In this document: positions 26,327 to 39,874 of the stretch, one piece after another
Layout of the letters: each line of letters begins with the position of its first letter
How positions within the stretch are numbered: the first letter of the stretch is position 1
Assembly (NCBI RefSeq): GCF_028858725.1
Contig: NC_084767.1
Location: 2,469,501 to 2,533,500 of the forward strand
Length of the DNA: 64,000 bases
DNA from: Colius striatus
Taxonomy: Eukaryota > Chordata > Aves > Coliiformes > Coliidae
Reading direction: 5' to 3'
The notes under the pieces: model-generated
Seen by the model: only the letters and a program-made list of their open reading frames with translations
Database searches by the model: none
What the model was told of the DNA's origin: nothing
Translations under genes and position numbers: made by a program

Positions 26327-29300
26327 ATGTCTCTCTCTCTCATAATAAAATGGGGCGGACAGGAGTATACGATAACCTCGCTATCAGAGGAAGACACAGT
26401 GTTGGATCTGAAGCAGTCTCTTAAAGGCCTCACTGGAGTGTTACCAGAGCGTCAAAAACTACTTGGACTTAAAATGAAGGGTAACTCTTCATATTTGCTC
26501 GAGATGTTTAAGGACAGACATGCTCTGAATGTAGCCAGGTTGTGTACACTAACAGGGCATCTCCCTTCCAGATCTAGTTTTTGAAAGAATACAAATACAG
26601 AGATTTTATACGTCACTGGATATGATTATTGATCCATCTCCCTGGCAATTTTTTTAATGGCTGACATTCAAGTGTAGTAAATTTATGTTAAAAAGCAGTT
26701 AAATTGCTGCTAGCCAGACAAGCAATGTATCTGTATGGGGAGGAGGAGAATACTACAGCCAGGGGGATGCCAGTGTTTGACAGGTGACTTATTTCAAACA
26801 AAGCATGAAGGGTATTCACATTTTTCCACCCCAATAAAAAACTTATTTGCTTGCATTATAGGCAAACCTGCAGATGATGATGTTAAGCTTGGAGCTCTCA
26901 AGTTGAAACCAAATACTAAAATAATGATGATGGGTACTCGTGAAGAGAGTTTGGTAAATATTTTACCTGCTTATTGGTATCAACAAGAAAAAATGCTTAT
27001 ATGTCTCCTAAGTATGATTTAAAATATTGACTATTCCAGACATCATTTGAGAAATGCTAGTACAGTAAGTTTCAGTTTGTGTTTCTTTTCCTATGCTTTT
27101 TTTTCTGCCTTTAAGCAGAACTCTGATAGCAATGTATTCGTTAAACTCCTGTATTGTTTTGGACTTGAAGTACCAGGCTGTTGTTATGGTGAAATCTGAG
27201 CAATCATCATGTACTTTAGTATTTCTTTCCACTAGTAAAGCGGAATCATTTTGGTTAAATAGTATCTTTTTTTCTGTAATGTACAGTAAGAGAACCTTGC
27301 TACCCATTGGTATTTTCCTTCAGTGATCCTAGTTATCTTTTATTTTTATTCCTCTAGGAAGATGTCCTTGGTCCCCCTCCTGATAATGACGATGTTGTCA
27401 ATGACTTTGATATTGAAGAGGAAGTTGTGGAAGTAGAAAATAGGTTAGGAGTTTTAGCTATTAAAAACAATCCTGCTATTGAATGTACAGTATGCATTTC
27501 AATTAACTGTGACTTTTTGCACTGTTACATTAGGGAAGAAAATCTACTAAAAATTTCCCGCAGAGTTAAAGAGTACAAAGTGGAAATCCTGAATCCTCCT
27601 AGAGAAGGAAAAAAGCTGCTGGTGCTAGATGTTGATTATACATTGTTTGGTGAGATTTTTATGCAACTTGTGGGTTTGGTTTTGTTTAAAAGGTTGATTT
27701 ATTTGCCAGTTCACATTTCTTGTTTTTTTTTTCTTTACAAACCTACTTCAGCAATTTTGATCTGTGTCCTACTATTTAACATCTGCTTTCTAACATTTTG
27801 TTTGAAAGCATTGGGCTTTTGAATTATTGCATATTGTTGGGTTTAGTGCAGCAACTATTTGCTTTTTGCAAGATGATAAAAAGTAGCAACTTAGTATTTT
27901 ATCCAAATAATCTTTCCCTTCACCAACTTGTATCTTGGACATCACGGTGAAAGGGCAAGATACTGAAAAGAAACAATCTCAGTCTGTATGTGATTGACTC
28001 CACTTTTGGAGGGTGTGGGAGAATAGTTTCAAATTTCCTTTCCAGATCGTTCCTAAATATGCACAAAAACACGTGTTACTTGAAAATTCTGTCAGACTCG
28101 GTTTTTTGGAGACAGATTTTATTCTTCTGACTTAATATTCTGGGAGGTAGCTGTCTCATGGCAGCTTGCCTATAAGCAGTAAATAATAGCTTGCCTTATT
28201 CCTTTCCTTGACTTTCATTTTTGATGAGGTTTAATTACAATCTGAGACCAAAATTCAACCTATTACCGAGTGTGAAGTTTTTATTAGAGGTCTTCCACTA
28301 GCAGAATTTGACAGCAGATTTCTAATTGGAACAAGCAGTGTTTGCATGTCTGAAATCAACTTGACATACATTCACAAAACTCACTGCACAAGGTCTGAAG
28401 GAATCCATTTCATATCTGGACTGTTACAAATTTGCTAATGTGCACAGATTTGGCCTGACTCAAAGATGTTCAGATATTTATTTATTAGCTAAGCTCTCTA
28501 ATGTCTGTAAAGATCAGCAGGTAAACCTCTCCTCTCCTTCTCTCCACTTTCAAAATGAGAATGGTAGTTTGCTATGAATTCATTCCCAATTTTGAAGTGC
28601 CCCACTGCATTCCTCATGAAACTCTTCAGGCTTCTGGATAGACAGGAAAGTCAGACTGAACTTGAGTGACTTTAATAATAAATTGCTTCTCTCTCATATT
28701 CTTTTTAGATCACAGGTCATGTGCTGAAACTGGGGTAGAACTGATGAGGCCATACCTTCATGAATTCCTGACATCTGCATATGAGGATTATGATATTGTC
28801 ATTTGGTGTAAGTTTTATACTCAGTGCCTAAGGCTTTATTGTCAATTGTCATTAAGAGCAGAGACTCCAGGTGGGAGGTTTTTATATTGCTTTTTAGTGT
28901 GAATCACAAGATCTAAACCAATACATGAATGCTTATCTGTAATGCACTCAGCAGGGATGTTCATACAGCTATTCACACTACTTTAGAAAAATTGTAATTC
29001 TTGTATGAAAAAATATCCCTTATTGCTTGCATAAATGGGTCTACTCACAGTACAAAGCTCAACATCACTTTGCTGAGTGCTACTTTGTACAGTCAAACAC
29101 ATACTTGAAGTAATGAAATTGTATCATCCCCATTCAGACACTGTTTGATGGCTGTCTCTGTGAGTAATCTCAGTCCAGACAGTAAGTAGTGATCTGTAAA
29201 ATGGACTAAACTCTCCTGTCTACAGGGATAGTTGACCATGTGCCTTTGGATGCTGTTTCACTTCCTGTTCAACAGCTGGAGAGCAGACTTCAGCCAGTGC

Positions 29301-32300
29301 AGAGTTTAAACCAAATTAAAACTGTATTAAAAAATCCACAATGTGGGAAAATGTTTCTACATATTCTTGCATCAGTGGTCAATGCTGACACTTGGTCATT
29401 TCCAGCCTTATGTGTGTTCTTATCATTGCTTCCAGGAGAAAATCCTGCACAGGCAGGTTCCTCAGATCAGGCATAACCCATTTATAGGCCTAAAGACTGG
29501 TTCAGTAACAGCTGATCTAGAAAATGGTTGAAGCATGCAGTGCTTCAGATAAGTTCTTTCCAAATAAAAATAGACTTCCATGAGGGAAGACTGTTTTTAA
29601 GGCAGTGAACCCTAAAAGCTGTAACAAGAATGGATCTTTCTCAAATTAGGTTTTGTGTAAAATTGTAATACATTAAGTGAGTGCTTTCTTGCCTTCTTTC
29701 TTTTTTTACCTGTCAATGGCTTGTTTCAATAACGTATTCATTCTGCTTTCTCCCTTTTGTTTCAGCTGCTACTAATATGAAGTGGATTGAAGCTAAAATG
29801 AAAGTAAGTTGTTCTGAAAATGTGTGATTGTTTCTATTCTGGCTGTCTGCTCATACAGTTGGGCTCTTGCTGAGGGCTACAGGGCAGGTTAGCAACTGGG
29901 GAAGTTGTATGAATCAAAGCCCAGTCTTCACAGTCACTTGAAATTGGCACAAAACTAGATTAAATCTCTTTTTTAGAATTCCACACAAAATATGAGCAAT
30001 AAGTGCTAAATTTGGCAGAACTAAACACAAGTATGTACCTGCTGAAACTTAAATTAGCTACCCAGCCTTCACGGTTGCTTTCATCTTACATCTAATTATA
30101 GAGTTCTAGTCTGTAAGGGTAATATCATTTTTTCTAAGGAGTGAACAGATGTGGCATGCTGGAGTAGGTTATCATGAGGACACTCTGTTGATATTAATCA
30201 TGTACCTCTTGCAGCTGTGTGGTTCCATTGCTTCCTCTGCCTTGTTAAAACATCCGTAAGGACACGTCTTTCATTCCAAGTTCCTTCCGTACCTAGGTCA
30301 GGCAAGCAGCCAGTTTTGCACAGCTGACCTAGTGGTAAACATATTTACAGTCAAGCTTAGCTGTAAATCTAATGAGCTTGCTAAGAAGTGCTGTACATTT
30401 GGTTGGCGGGTTGGTTTTTTTATGCTTATAAATCAAAGCTTGTTTCCTTTTCAGGGAAAACTTTTCCAAAGTTAAGCATTGGGATCTGCACTCTGTTATA
30501 GACTAACCCTTTGCCAGTGTTCTCATCCTCAAAATAATGGCTGCAATTTTTCTAGACAAAACAAATACCTCAGAGTGATCATAGAAATTAGAATCTTTCA
30601 TCACAAGTGTGAAATGGAGTTAGTGCAAGTAAAAATCACTGTTGAGCCTTGCAAACATTGCACTTCTCGTGGCAGCATTACATCTGTGTTGTCTGTCAGT
30701 GTAGTGCTAGGACCTTAAGATTCTGTGATTCTGTGACTCAACCTTGTGGAAAACCATTAAACTGGATTACTTCCCCTGCACTGGTCTTAGCCTTCTACTT
30801 TTCCCAGTTGTCTTTCCAGCCCTTTGATAAGTTTTGAATCACCACCTTGCTATGCCTGCTGCAGGATCTTGATTGGTTGAGATTCCTACCCCTAGATGCC
30901 AACTGCTGTTTCTCCTTAAACTGATAGCACCAGGGGTGCTTACCTCTAAAAGGCACTTTTTGTCAGGGAACAATGATCCCAGTGATATTTGGCATTAAAG
31001 TTCTTCCTTTCAACTACAAAGCAGGAGCAAGATTAGAAAGAAAGGAGTATCAGATAACCAAGTTCAGTCTCTCATTTGCCATCTATTCATGCCTGGAATT
31101 CAAACAGCTAGTTGTTTTAGTGTAAAAGGACATTGACCCAGGTAGGCAGCACTTTTCATTTGCAAGATTCACTTTCCCATATAAAAGCAAATCAGTTAGG
31201 TGGGGCTGGATGTTTGGAAGAGACTTATTACATTGGATGTTTTCTCCTTGTTATGTAGCTTTGCATATTACTGCTGTTGCACACACCAGAAACTGTCAGC
31301 AATATCCATGTTACAACATGTCAGCAGATTTTACTATTACTTTTCAGCTCTAGAAAGGATTTGAAATGGAAATGATGCCCTCTCATCTAGTCAAAGTTTC
31401 TTGTTTCTAAAAAGGATGGGTTCTTTAGAGTCTTTGTTTCAGCAGTAATCAAATCTTTAAAGTGCAAACTGACAGATTTCTGACTAACACAGGCTGTCTT
31501 GGACACATGTGGGAGGAAGCTGTAACAATGAACTGTTACTGTATAGTTCTTCTTGAATTGGGCTGTGATTTGTTGCAGCTTCCTGGAAGGAACAAATAGC
31601 AGACACTACACAGTTATCTTTGCTATAGATATTGAGCAAAGTCAAGACACATAGAACTTGTGAAAGATTATGCATGAAGGTATGGGCAAGACCTGTGTAT
31701 TTTGCCTGTTTTTGCAGAGTTGCTTTGGTTTATGCTGACATCAGTTGTTAAGTTTCTGATGGCAAATGCTGCACAAAAACTCCGATCCCCTTTTTTGTCG
31801 TGGAAGAATGGTGTACTTTTCTGATTCTCACTAGGCAAAAAAATTAACACCTCCCCCCAGATATCAGTTTTAGTGTGTCTCTTGAAATCCTCACCAGCTC
31901 ACCCTTTGACAGGCAATGTTATGATAATCGTGGTTCCAGTTGTACAACAGTAAAACCCTTGTAATTAGAAGCTTTAATAATAAATCTTTGCGCTGCAGGA
32001 GCTGGGAGTGAGTACCAATGCAAACTACAAGATAACTTTCATGTTGGACAGTGCTGCCATGATAACAGTGCACACTCCTAGAAGAGGACTAATAGATGTA
32101 AGTACTTATTTTTTTTTCCCTGGTCCCTTTTTCCCCACATTCAACTGTCGTGTTATCAAACCCCTTTGAAGTATTCAACAATACAAGTTGTGTTGGGATT
32201 TTCATGCAAGAAATGTGTCAGGAACTTGGAAGCATAGAATACTTCTTTTTTCCCTACTGAAATTCTCTAATATTTTGAGCAGTACATTTGGATGATGGCT

Positions 32301-35300
32301 TTCAAATCAAATAATACATAACTTGCAACAAAATTTAGTACCAACAGTAAGGTTTTCTTCAATGTGGAGTGTTTAGTGTGTTACACTACTGCAAGTCTCT
32401 TCCCTTATGAAAAGCCAACCACTTGCTAATTTTTCAGTAAAAGAAAACAAGTGTCCATTTGAGTTTGGACTGAGGTTCCTACAGACTGGTATTTACCTCC
32501 TGCATATGATCTGATTTACCTCAGGTACCTTGTATGTGTTCTTTTTGCAGGTGAAGCCTCTTGGTGTCATCTGGGGAAAGTTTTCAGAGTATTACAGCAA
32601 AAAAAATACTATTATGTTTGATGATATTGGCCGAAACTTCCTAATGAATCCCCAAAATGGGCTCAAGGTAGTTTTAACTGGAATTTTCATTTATTACTGC
32701 TTTTTCTTACACCTCAAATAGTACTTTCTCATACTGCTTTCCTGTACCATAAAGAAAGCCTATTCTTAACTAGCAGATATGCATATTTTATGATGGGTTT
32801 TTATTTAGATTGCCATTTGTCTGGACTAATATTTCCCTTATAGTAGTATTGAATAAACTTTGTTTCACTACTAAGTGAGCCTTTAAGAGACTACCAAAAC
32901 CAAGGAAATTAGGATTTCTGCTTAAATTGTACCTGTGAGTTGTAATCAAAGTGAGCATTGCTGTCAGGCACCATTGAAATATGTAATGTCCCATCTCAAG
33001 AGTAGTTATATTTGGAAAATAAGTCAAATAACAAATGGCTGTACTTAGGGTGGAATGGCAGTGTTATAGCAGGCATTCTGTACAGGGAAACAATTAGTAC
33101 CTGGAGCCATTTTGATTACAGAACAACAAATAGTTCACTTTATAAAATAGCCAATGAGTCTGTGCTCCGTTATAAGTACTGGTTCTCACTAAGAAGAATG
33201 CAGCTTCCACTTCTGCTTATACATGATGGTACAGCAGTGTGGTGCTAAAAGAACCCTCAAGTGCAGAAATCCAAGGTGATGTTTCTTTGAAAGTACCCAC
33301 GATAAAGTGGATAACAGTTGGTGAGATCTAGCAAGATGATGTAAATTGGAACTGGAGAGTGTTAGGAGAATCAGGAATAGCAAAGGTGTTCCTGAGAGAA
33401 GATAATCCAAAGAGCTTCCTTTACCTCAGGCTTGAAAGTTGTTTTTCAGAATGTTAACAGAGCTGCAGACAAGAACATTGAATCACTAAAACAAGTCGCA
33501 GGTATAATGTGTTTCAAGCTTATGCACTTGTCAGATAAGCTTTCTTTCTGACATCTCTTTCCACAGAAGCTGTGATTGTTAGGCAAATGGTTTTTGTTAA
33601 AAAAAAAACCCAACAAATCAAACATCTGGTTGCAGTGATGCCACAAAACTCAGAAAACAGCTGAAAAACCCTCATGCCTCCCGCAAAGATATCAATTAAA
33701 TCATATTAGAAAACGTGACAGTCCATTGCAGACCATTTTATCACTCTGTGACTGAGAGGGGAGGGCTTGAAGAAGCGCAAGACAAAACAGATTTGTTCCT
33801 GGGGGGCACTCAAGGCATGAATAACATGACAAAATGGATGTGGCTGCTAACGGGAAAGGTTTTTCTTCCTCTTACCCAAGAGAAGTTACAGCTTGGCACA
33901 GTACTGAAAAAAATGTTTTCATTAGGTGGCAAATGATAGAGAATCAGAAGCACTTTTCTTACTTTGAGCAGCTGGTTTTACCCAGTTTGTTTATTTTGTA
34001 TAGATAAGGCCTTTTATGAAAGCACATTTAAATCGGGATAAGGACAAGGAGCTTCTAAAGCTCACTCAATACCTCAAAGAAATAGCAAAATTAGATGACT
34101 TTCTGGAGCTGAATCACAAACATTGGGAAAGGTAAGGACAAAGTCAAAATTCCTTCTTTCTTCCTTTTGTCCCTGACCCTACTTTGTTTTGCTTGAGGTT
34201 GTCTGTGCAAAGACAGGAAGCAACCAAGCTGATGAACTTTGACATCGCTTACATTTATGAGGGTCCTTTAATTGGAGTAGAATTGAATAAAGCTGTAGTG
34301 ATTGGGCTGCTTCCCTAAAATCATACCATTTTGATAGAAGAGATTTTATGTTTGTCGTATTTCTCCAGTATTCAGGACCACTGATTGTTTTCAAAGAAGC
34401 AATTATGCTTCATAAAGGGAAAAGAAAAAGCCTAGTCCTTGGGAATCTCTTTCCACCCCTGCAAAGTCAGGCTGTCAGTTCAGATCTCAGGTCCTTTGTT
34501 ATGAGGCAGCTTTCCTGGCAGTTACTTCAGAGATTTGGGGTGTTACAGCGTGGTTCTCAGGTGCTATCCAAGCTGTGCATTGTTACAGTATTCATCAGGT
34601 CTGAAATGTAGGTTACTGTGTTATGAATGAGAGTTTTCCAAGTGCTTAGGGCAGGAGTTAGTATCCTAATCCTTGCTCGAGATGATTAGCTGAAGTATTT
34701 GGGGAAAAATTCATCTTAGTGGTTTTATGCAACAGCTTGAAGTTTCAATACACGTGAAAAAAAGTGTGTGCAATATGCTATTCAAAACCCACTCATTCAG
34801 TGCTTAAGAGAGCCTTGCAAACTTGAGTTTTCTTTGCTGTTTCAGATTAGAACAGAAAGTCAAACCTTAAACTTCAAAATCAGTGAAATTCACTTTTTCA
34901 CACCATTGTTTAAATTGTTGGGATTTTTTTTTCTAGAGTACTTGCAAAGACTTCAGTGTCACCACATAGCCAGATTGCTCCAGCTGTAGTGGCAAGAGAA
35001 ACATGAGACTGGGAAACAAGCATTTTTGAGGAGCTTTCTCTAAAGAAGCTAGTGGAGGGATGTTCTTTTCAGGTTATGCTGGATGACTGTTCATTAAAGC
35101 CTTGAACTTATTAGGAGGAGTACCACCATGTCACAGAATCACAGAATGGTAGGAGTTGGAAGGGACTCTAAAGATCATCTAGTCCAATGCCCTGCCTAAA
35201 GCAGATGCACCTGGATCAGGTCATATCTGATGGTCCTTTTTATCTTAAAGGATATTATAGCTACTTTTCCAACTGGTATTGTTTTCAACATCTTAGAATC

Positions 35301-36197
35301 AAACATTCTCTTTTGTTCCTCACTTTTGTTTAAAAACCCCGATGGAATAACTAAGAACGTGACTTGGAATAACTGTAAAATAACCTATCATGGAATTGAA
35401 AGAATGAGGAACTCAAAATCATAAGTAGCATTGATCACATTTCTACTTTTTTGGTTATCAGTAGGGGGGTTGCTGGCGGGAAAAGAAAGCACATTTGTAC
35501 TTTGAGTTTATAAAGGGTATCATAGAATCACAGAATGGTAGGGGTTGGAAGGGACCTTTAGAGATCATCTAGTCCAACCCCCCTGCAGAAGCAGGGTCAC
35601 CTAGATCAGGTCACGTAGAAACATGTCCAGGTGGGTCTTGAAGACCTCCAAGGAAGGAGACTCCACACCCTCCCTGGGCAGCCTGTGCCAGGGCTCCCTC
35701 ACCTCACAGTGAAATAGTTTTTTCTCATGTTTAAATGGACCTTTGTGTTCCAGCTTGATCCCATTACCCCTTGCCCTGTTACTAGATACCATAGAAAAAA
35801 GGGATGTCCCAACCTCCTGACACCCACCCTTTAGATATTTATAAATGTTAATGTTAATGAGCTCCCCCCTCAATCTCCTCCAGACTAAACAGCCCCAGTT
35901 CCCACAGCCTTTCCTCATAAGGAAGATGTTACAGTCCCCTGATCATCTTGGTGGCCCTGAGCTGGACTCTCTCTAGAAGTTCCCTGTCCCTCTTGAGCTG
36001 AGGAGCCCAGCACTGAACACAGGACTCCAGATGAGGCCTCAGCACGGCAGAGTAGAGGAGGGGGAGAGCCTCCCTCCACCTGCTGGCCACACTCTTCTTG
36101 ATACTAGTACTAGATATATTTATGCCTACCTCTTATCTTCTGAAAAACTTGTGCTTTTGTTTCTTTCAGGTATCTTTCGAAGAAGCAAGGACAATAA
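26327..36197 (+). CDS. UBLCP1: UBLCP1, ubiquitin-like domain-containing CTD phosphatase 1 (complete, 10 coding exons)
   Basis: UBLCP1 is a nuclear serine/threonine phosphatase of the FCP/SCP (HAD-fold) family. It binds the 26S proteasome (Rpn1) through its ubiquitin-like domain and lowers proteasome activity. Coding segments: 26327-26480, 26862-26953, 27358-27443, 27534-27649, 28709-28807, 29766-29803, 31999-32097, 32551-32667, 34004-34131, 36170-36197. They sum to 957 bases, that is 318 codons plus stop, the human length. All phases join cleanly, and every intron is GT..AG. Residues 1-81 form the ubiquitin-like domain ([17 protein letters not shown]..). Residues 133-295 or so form the phosphatase domain, with the catalytic DVDYT motif at residues 143-147 (nucleophile Asp143, general acid Asp145), then [10 protein letters not shown], and MFDDIGRNF near the C-terminal half. 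The protein ends LSKKQGQ. Donors after exons 2 (GTAACT) and 4 (GTTAGG) of the transcript are weak. The start differs slightly from the human MALPIIVKWGG, but the ATG is the only plausible one. Confidence 0.97.
27534..27649 (+). CDS. UBLCP1: UBLCP1 catalytic exon (DxDxT phosphatase motif)
   Basis: This 116-base exon, phase 2 in and phase 1 out, encodes [20 protein letters not shown] followed by [16 protein letters not shown]. The LDVDYTLF block is the signature of aspartate-based HAD phosphatases. The first Asp is phosphorylated during catalysis and the second acts as acid/base. The next coding base is contributed by 28,709 (the G|AT codon for Asp150). Confidence 0.95.
30718..30738 (+). mobile_element. 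Possible CR1 3'-terminal octamer remnant
   Basis: GATTCTGTGATTCTGTGACT is two copies of the ATTCTGTGA terminal unit of CR1 elements. Sequence before it is not clearly CR1, so this may be chance or a very short copy in UBLCP1 intron 7. Confidence 0.35.
35131..35226 (-). mobile_element. CR1 LINE 3' fragment in the last UBLCP1 intron
   Basis: TCACAGAATCACAGAATGGT, then GTTGGAAGGGACTC, then CATCTAGTCCAATGCCC and CACCTGGATCAGGTCA match the reverse complement of about 95 bases of the CR1 3' end. It is antisense to UBLCP1. Confidence 0.88.
35519..36102 (-). mobile_element. CR1 LINE 3' part (about 580 bp) beside the last UBLCP1 exon
   Basis: This begins with ATCATAGAATCACAGAATGG, runs through CTGGGCAGCCTGTGCCAGGG and the segment encoding ORF2's C-terminal tail on the minus strand, and stops near CACACTCTTCTTGAT. 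It is antisense to UBLCP1. Its inner end is only about 67 bases from the first base of the final coding exon at 36,170. Confidence 0.92.
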
Positions 36198-37195
36198 CGC
36201 TTAGGAAATTGTGTGGCACTGAGCTGAAGGGAACATAACTGAGATCATTGGACTTTTCCTTGCTTTTCCGCTAGAGTATAATAGTGCTGGAGGCTGGATC
36301 CAATGCCAGAATGACTGCTATCCTTGGTCTTCCAGGTGGCTGGTTGTGGGTTTTTTTTTCTTAAGAGATCACAGCAATAAGCTCAAAGTGGGAGAAACAA
36401 GTCAGTTACTTTTTCTTGCATCCAGTTCTGGTGTTACCCCTTAAAACACTTTCCTCTCTTTTGCTGCCCAAGTACAACCATAACCATTAAAGACCAAAAC
36501 CTTTCTGAAACTAGGAAAAAAAAGTATTTAGACCAAAAAAGTTGAGTGAGAAGCCAGCCTTGGCAGTGTATGAATTGTATAAGCCCTCTATTCCCTCCAT
36601 CTTTAGAAAGTCTCCCTCTCCCAATCCAGTATTTAAGTCTATAAATTACAAGTTGTCTAAGTTTGGTATGTATTAGTATGTCAGTGTTTCTCTGTGCAAG
36701 ATGGGAACGTACCACCTCTGTGGCAAATTTACTCCAGTGTGTGAACTTGTACTATAAAACAGTGTTTACTGGGAAAAAAAAGAGACTGAAGTTTGAGGGA
36801 GAGGAACCCACTCTTATTTGGTAAGTGAAAAGCAGACTGCGTGAAAAATTCTCATACATCAGATAAAGGGTTTAAACCTCAGCTGGGAAAGTCACATTCC
36901 TAACAAAGCATGAACAAAACCCTTGTTCTCTTCTAGCTAAATCTTGTCAAAGTGCAAACACTGTGTTTAAATACAATATTCAGCCATACTGTTCTTAAAA
37001 TATCATTTACTTGCGCTGCTTATGCCTGCACTATAGAAGTGTGATGTGACTGCTGTCTGGCATTACCAACACTTGTGCATTATGCAGTTCATGTATTTGA
37101 AAGAAGCCTGACCCTTTCAAATAAAAATGGTATATATTGTTCTTAAGGAACTATAGCAGTTGTGTAAATAATAAATACCTTTTTCATAATTTGTG
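36198..37195 (+). other. UBLCP1: UBLCP1 3' UTR
   Basis: The untranslated tail follows the TAA at 36,195-36,197. Two AATAAA hexamers occur, at 37,120-37,125 and 37,170-37,175. The second is followed within about 20-40 bases by a GT-rich stretch (TTTGTGTCCTGTGCTGTG), the usual downstream element, so cleavage near 37,190 is likely. The short open frames inside are not conserved. Confidence 0.75.
37170..37175 (+). terminator. UBLCP1: Poly(A) signal AATAAA for UBLCP1
   Basis: Canonical hexamer about 970 bases after the stop, with a GT-rich downstream element. An alternative hexamer lies 50 bases earlier, at 37,120. Confidence 0.7.
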
Positions 37196-38324
37196 TCCTG
37201 TGCTGTGTTAAATGTCTGGTTTGTATAATAGAGAAGCCATCGATAATCTTCGTCTTGGTTTTTGAGAGTGTTTCTTTGGATTCCAGAGACACAGATCTTA
37301 CATCAGTAGTTGAGTTAAGAGACTGGTATGTGCTGCTGCAGATTAGGGCAGTGGTGTTGAATAGTGAAGCACCTAGCTGCCTGGGAAAAGAACCTTGACA
37401 GCAAGTGTCAGAATGTCAGGGCAGCAGACACAAATGAGCTGTTAAGATGAGCAGATTAGGTTTTGGCTCAATGACCTGTCAGAAAATATACAGTTTCTTA
37501 CCCACTACTCTTTATGGTTTAGAGCCAACCCAGGCTGTGTTTTAAGCTAGTAAACCAGAAACCTGGTGTATAACAATCTTTGGTTTAGGTAAGAATGTAA
37601 GGTGAATGTCTCGAGTTTTGTCTCCTAGAGCCGATTTCTGAACTAAACTTGCTGATGTACATAAAGTGCGGATACAGTCCCTGAGGGTAGAACAGCTTTG
37701 TTACAACATCCTTTGCCTAGAAATGCAGCAGTAGCATAGCTATTGGAATGCAGGACTGGCATATGGTGTACTAGAATAGCTTTCAGTTTAAGCAATTGCA
37801 AGAAGGCAAGGCATTGCCCTTCCATCCCCATAGAGTTTGTTATGCTGGCCAGATAAGAGAAAGCCGAACCAAGGGAATGTATTTAAACACGTGCTCAAAG
37901 TTGGCATACAAACAGAAGCTTCCTAGGGAACGAGTCATACTTTGCTTTATATAAAGAACCTTTAAAATAACGAATCTTGATGTTTTATTTCAGTGACACT
38001 GGGATTTCATCCCAAAATTTGAAAGTACTTGCTACTCCCCTTTCAGATATTTTACAATCTGAGCTGGAGCACGTGGGAGTGTGACTCAATGTGACAGTAA
38101 CACAGAGCTGTTGCTGACAGGTCATTATGTCTTTTATGACTGATGTGTCCCTTATTACAATTTGTTTGAAGGCTAGTCTTGCAGTTTGATTTCCTCCCTC
38201 CCACCCAGAATAAGTCTGTGTGTTTTACTGGCTATCTTCTGAAAAGGCTGCAGTGGTTTACTTGGCTGAGGCATGATTGAGATTTCTAGAGTCATAAAGT
38301 AAGGCAAGCACAAAACATTCACCA

Positions 38325-38560
38325 AATCCCACAGTACTGGAACAAGGGGTCACTCTTATAGGAGAGCAGCTTAAAATTGTTAAGAGTTGCAGGTAACAAT
38401 CTCCTGGAATTTGTTGTGGAGGCAGGTGGCATCAGCAGGTTCAGAAAGGAGTCAGACAACAGTGTGAACAAGTCCATATCCAGATGCTAAAGGGAAATAG
38501 GCTAGGAAGGTCTGATATCCTTAATACAAGAATTGCAGGTGCTCAGAAGATGAGAGTGAC
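38325..38560 (+). mobile_element. Possible ancient CR1-like LINE fragment
   Basis: Phrases such as GGAATTTGTTGTGGAGGCAG, CATCAGCAGGTTCAGAAAGG and GTCAGACAA resemble the region before the 3' end of old reptilian CR1 lineages. It is strongly diverged, with no intact 3' terminus. Confidence 0.4.
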
Positions 38561-39684
38561 CCAGCCTGCAGGCTCCCCTTTAACCACTGCCAGTGGTTAC
38601 AGCAGTGTTTGTAGTACATGACTCCTCTGGGCTATATACAACGTAATTTGGTGCCAAACTACCAGAATTTAGTATAACTGCAAGGATAAATGGCTACCTT
38701 TCTGCTTAGCCCCCCAGGTAATGTATTTATTGCTCATAAGTTCAGAGGGATGGGGTTTTGTGTCTCCTTTTTGATAAAGAAGGGAGTTTTGACCTGCTTT
38801 TGTTTCCAAAGTGTAGTTGAGCCTTGAAAATAACAATCAACAGCAAAGTTGAAAGTCTTGTTCCCTGTTAACGTGTTGTTTCCTTAGAAACAATTAGAAC
38901 TCATCAATTACTGTCCTGTGAAACACTGGAGAAGCATTAAATGTAGTCTGAAATAGTCCAAATAGTTTCATGAGTCAGAGTCTGTACTGGGCTCCCAGCA
39001 CATGTCAAGCTTTTGTATGTTGTTCTGTCTGATTATTCATACCAAAAGAGACAGTCCATTTGCGAATGAAGTTATTTCTGCAAGCTCTGGATATCTGACA
39101 ACTCTAATGCCTCACTGTGGCATGAGTGCTCATCACTGGAGGTACATGGAGTGACAGCTGAAGCCAAGAACTGAACTGAAAATTCAGCTCCAGAAATCCT
39201 GCTGCATGACTGTGAAATCTACAGCTACTTGCCAATTTTTATTCCTGACTTGACGTTCGACTGACAGCAAGTGGATGCCAAAGGGTTTAAGACAATTTTC
39301 CACTCTGTGTGCTCAGGATGTATTTCAGGCTGATGTGAGAAGTGCTGAATACTTTCTGCCAATTGGATGAAGCCTAGGTAAAAACTCTGTTTCAGAGGAT
39401 AAAGAAAACCACGTGGTTTTCCCGATTCATTAAAGCTGTTTAAAACAAGAAATGATGGATGAATCAGGTGTTAGAGGGCAGAATCCTCTGACATTTCACT
39501 ATTTCCATTGCAGCAGTCATGGCAGGTTCTGGCTGTATTAGCAAGGCTGATCACTGCACCCAGCACACAGTGCCTGATGAAGTGCTTTGTCTGAGGGATT
39601 GATGGAGAAAGATTTCAGTTAAAAGGAAACATTGAGGGAGAGAATGGCAGGACTGGAAGAGAAAAACACTGGTCTAACCTGGAG

Positions 39685-39874
39685 AATAACAGAATGGTAG
39701 GGGTTGGAAGGGACCTTTAGAGATCATCTAGTCCAACCCCCCTGCAGAAGCAGGTTCACCTAGATCAGGTCACATAGGAACATGCCCAGGCGGGTCTTGA
39801 AGACCTCAAGGAAGGAGCCTCCACAACCCCTCTGGACAGCCTGTGCCACTGCTCCCTAACCCTCACAGTGAAAA
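39685..39874 (-). mobile_element. CR1 LINE 3' fragment
   Basis: The segment starts AACAGAATGGTAGGGGTTGG, continues ATCATCTAGTCCAACCCCCC, and runs through CACCTAGATCAGGTCACATA to the CAGCCTGTGCCACTGCTCCC region. This is the reverse complement of about 190 bases of a fairly young CR1 3' end. Confidence 0.9.
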
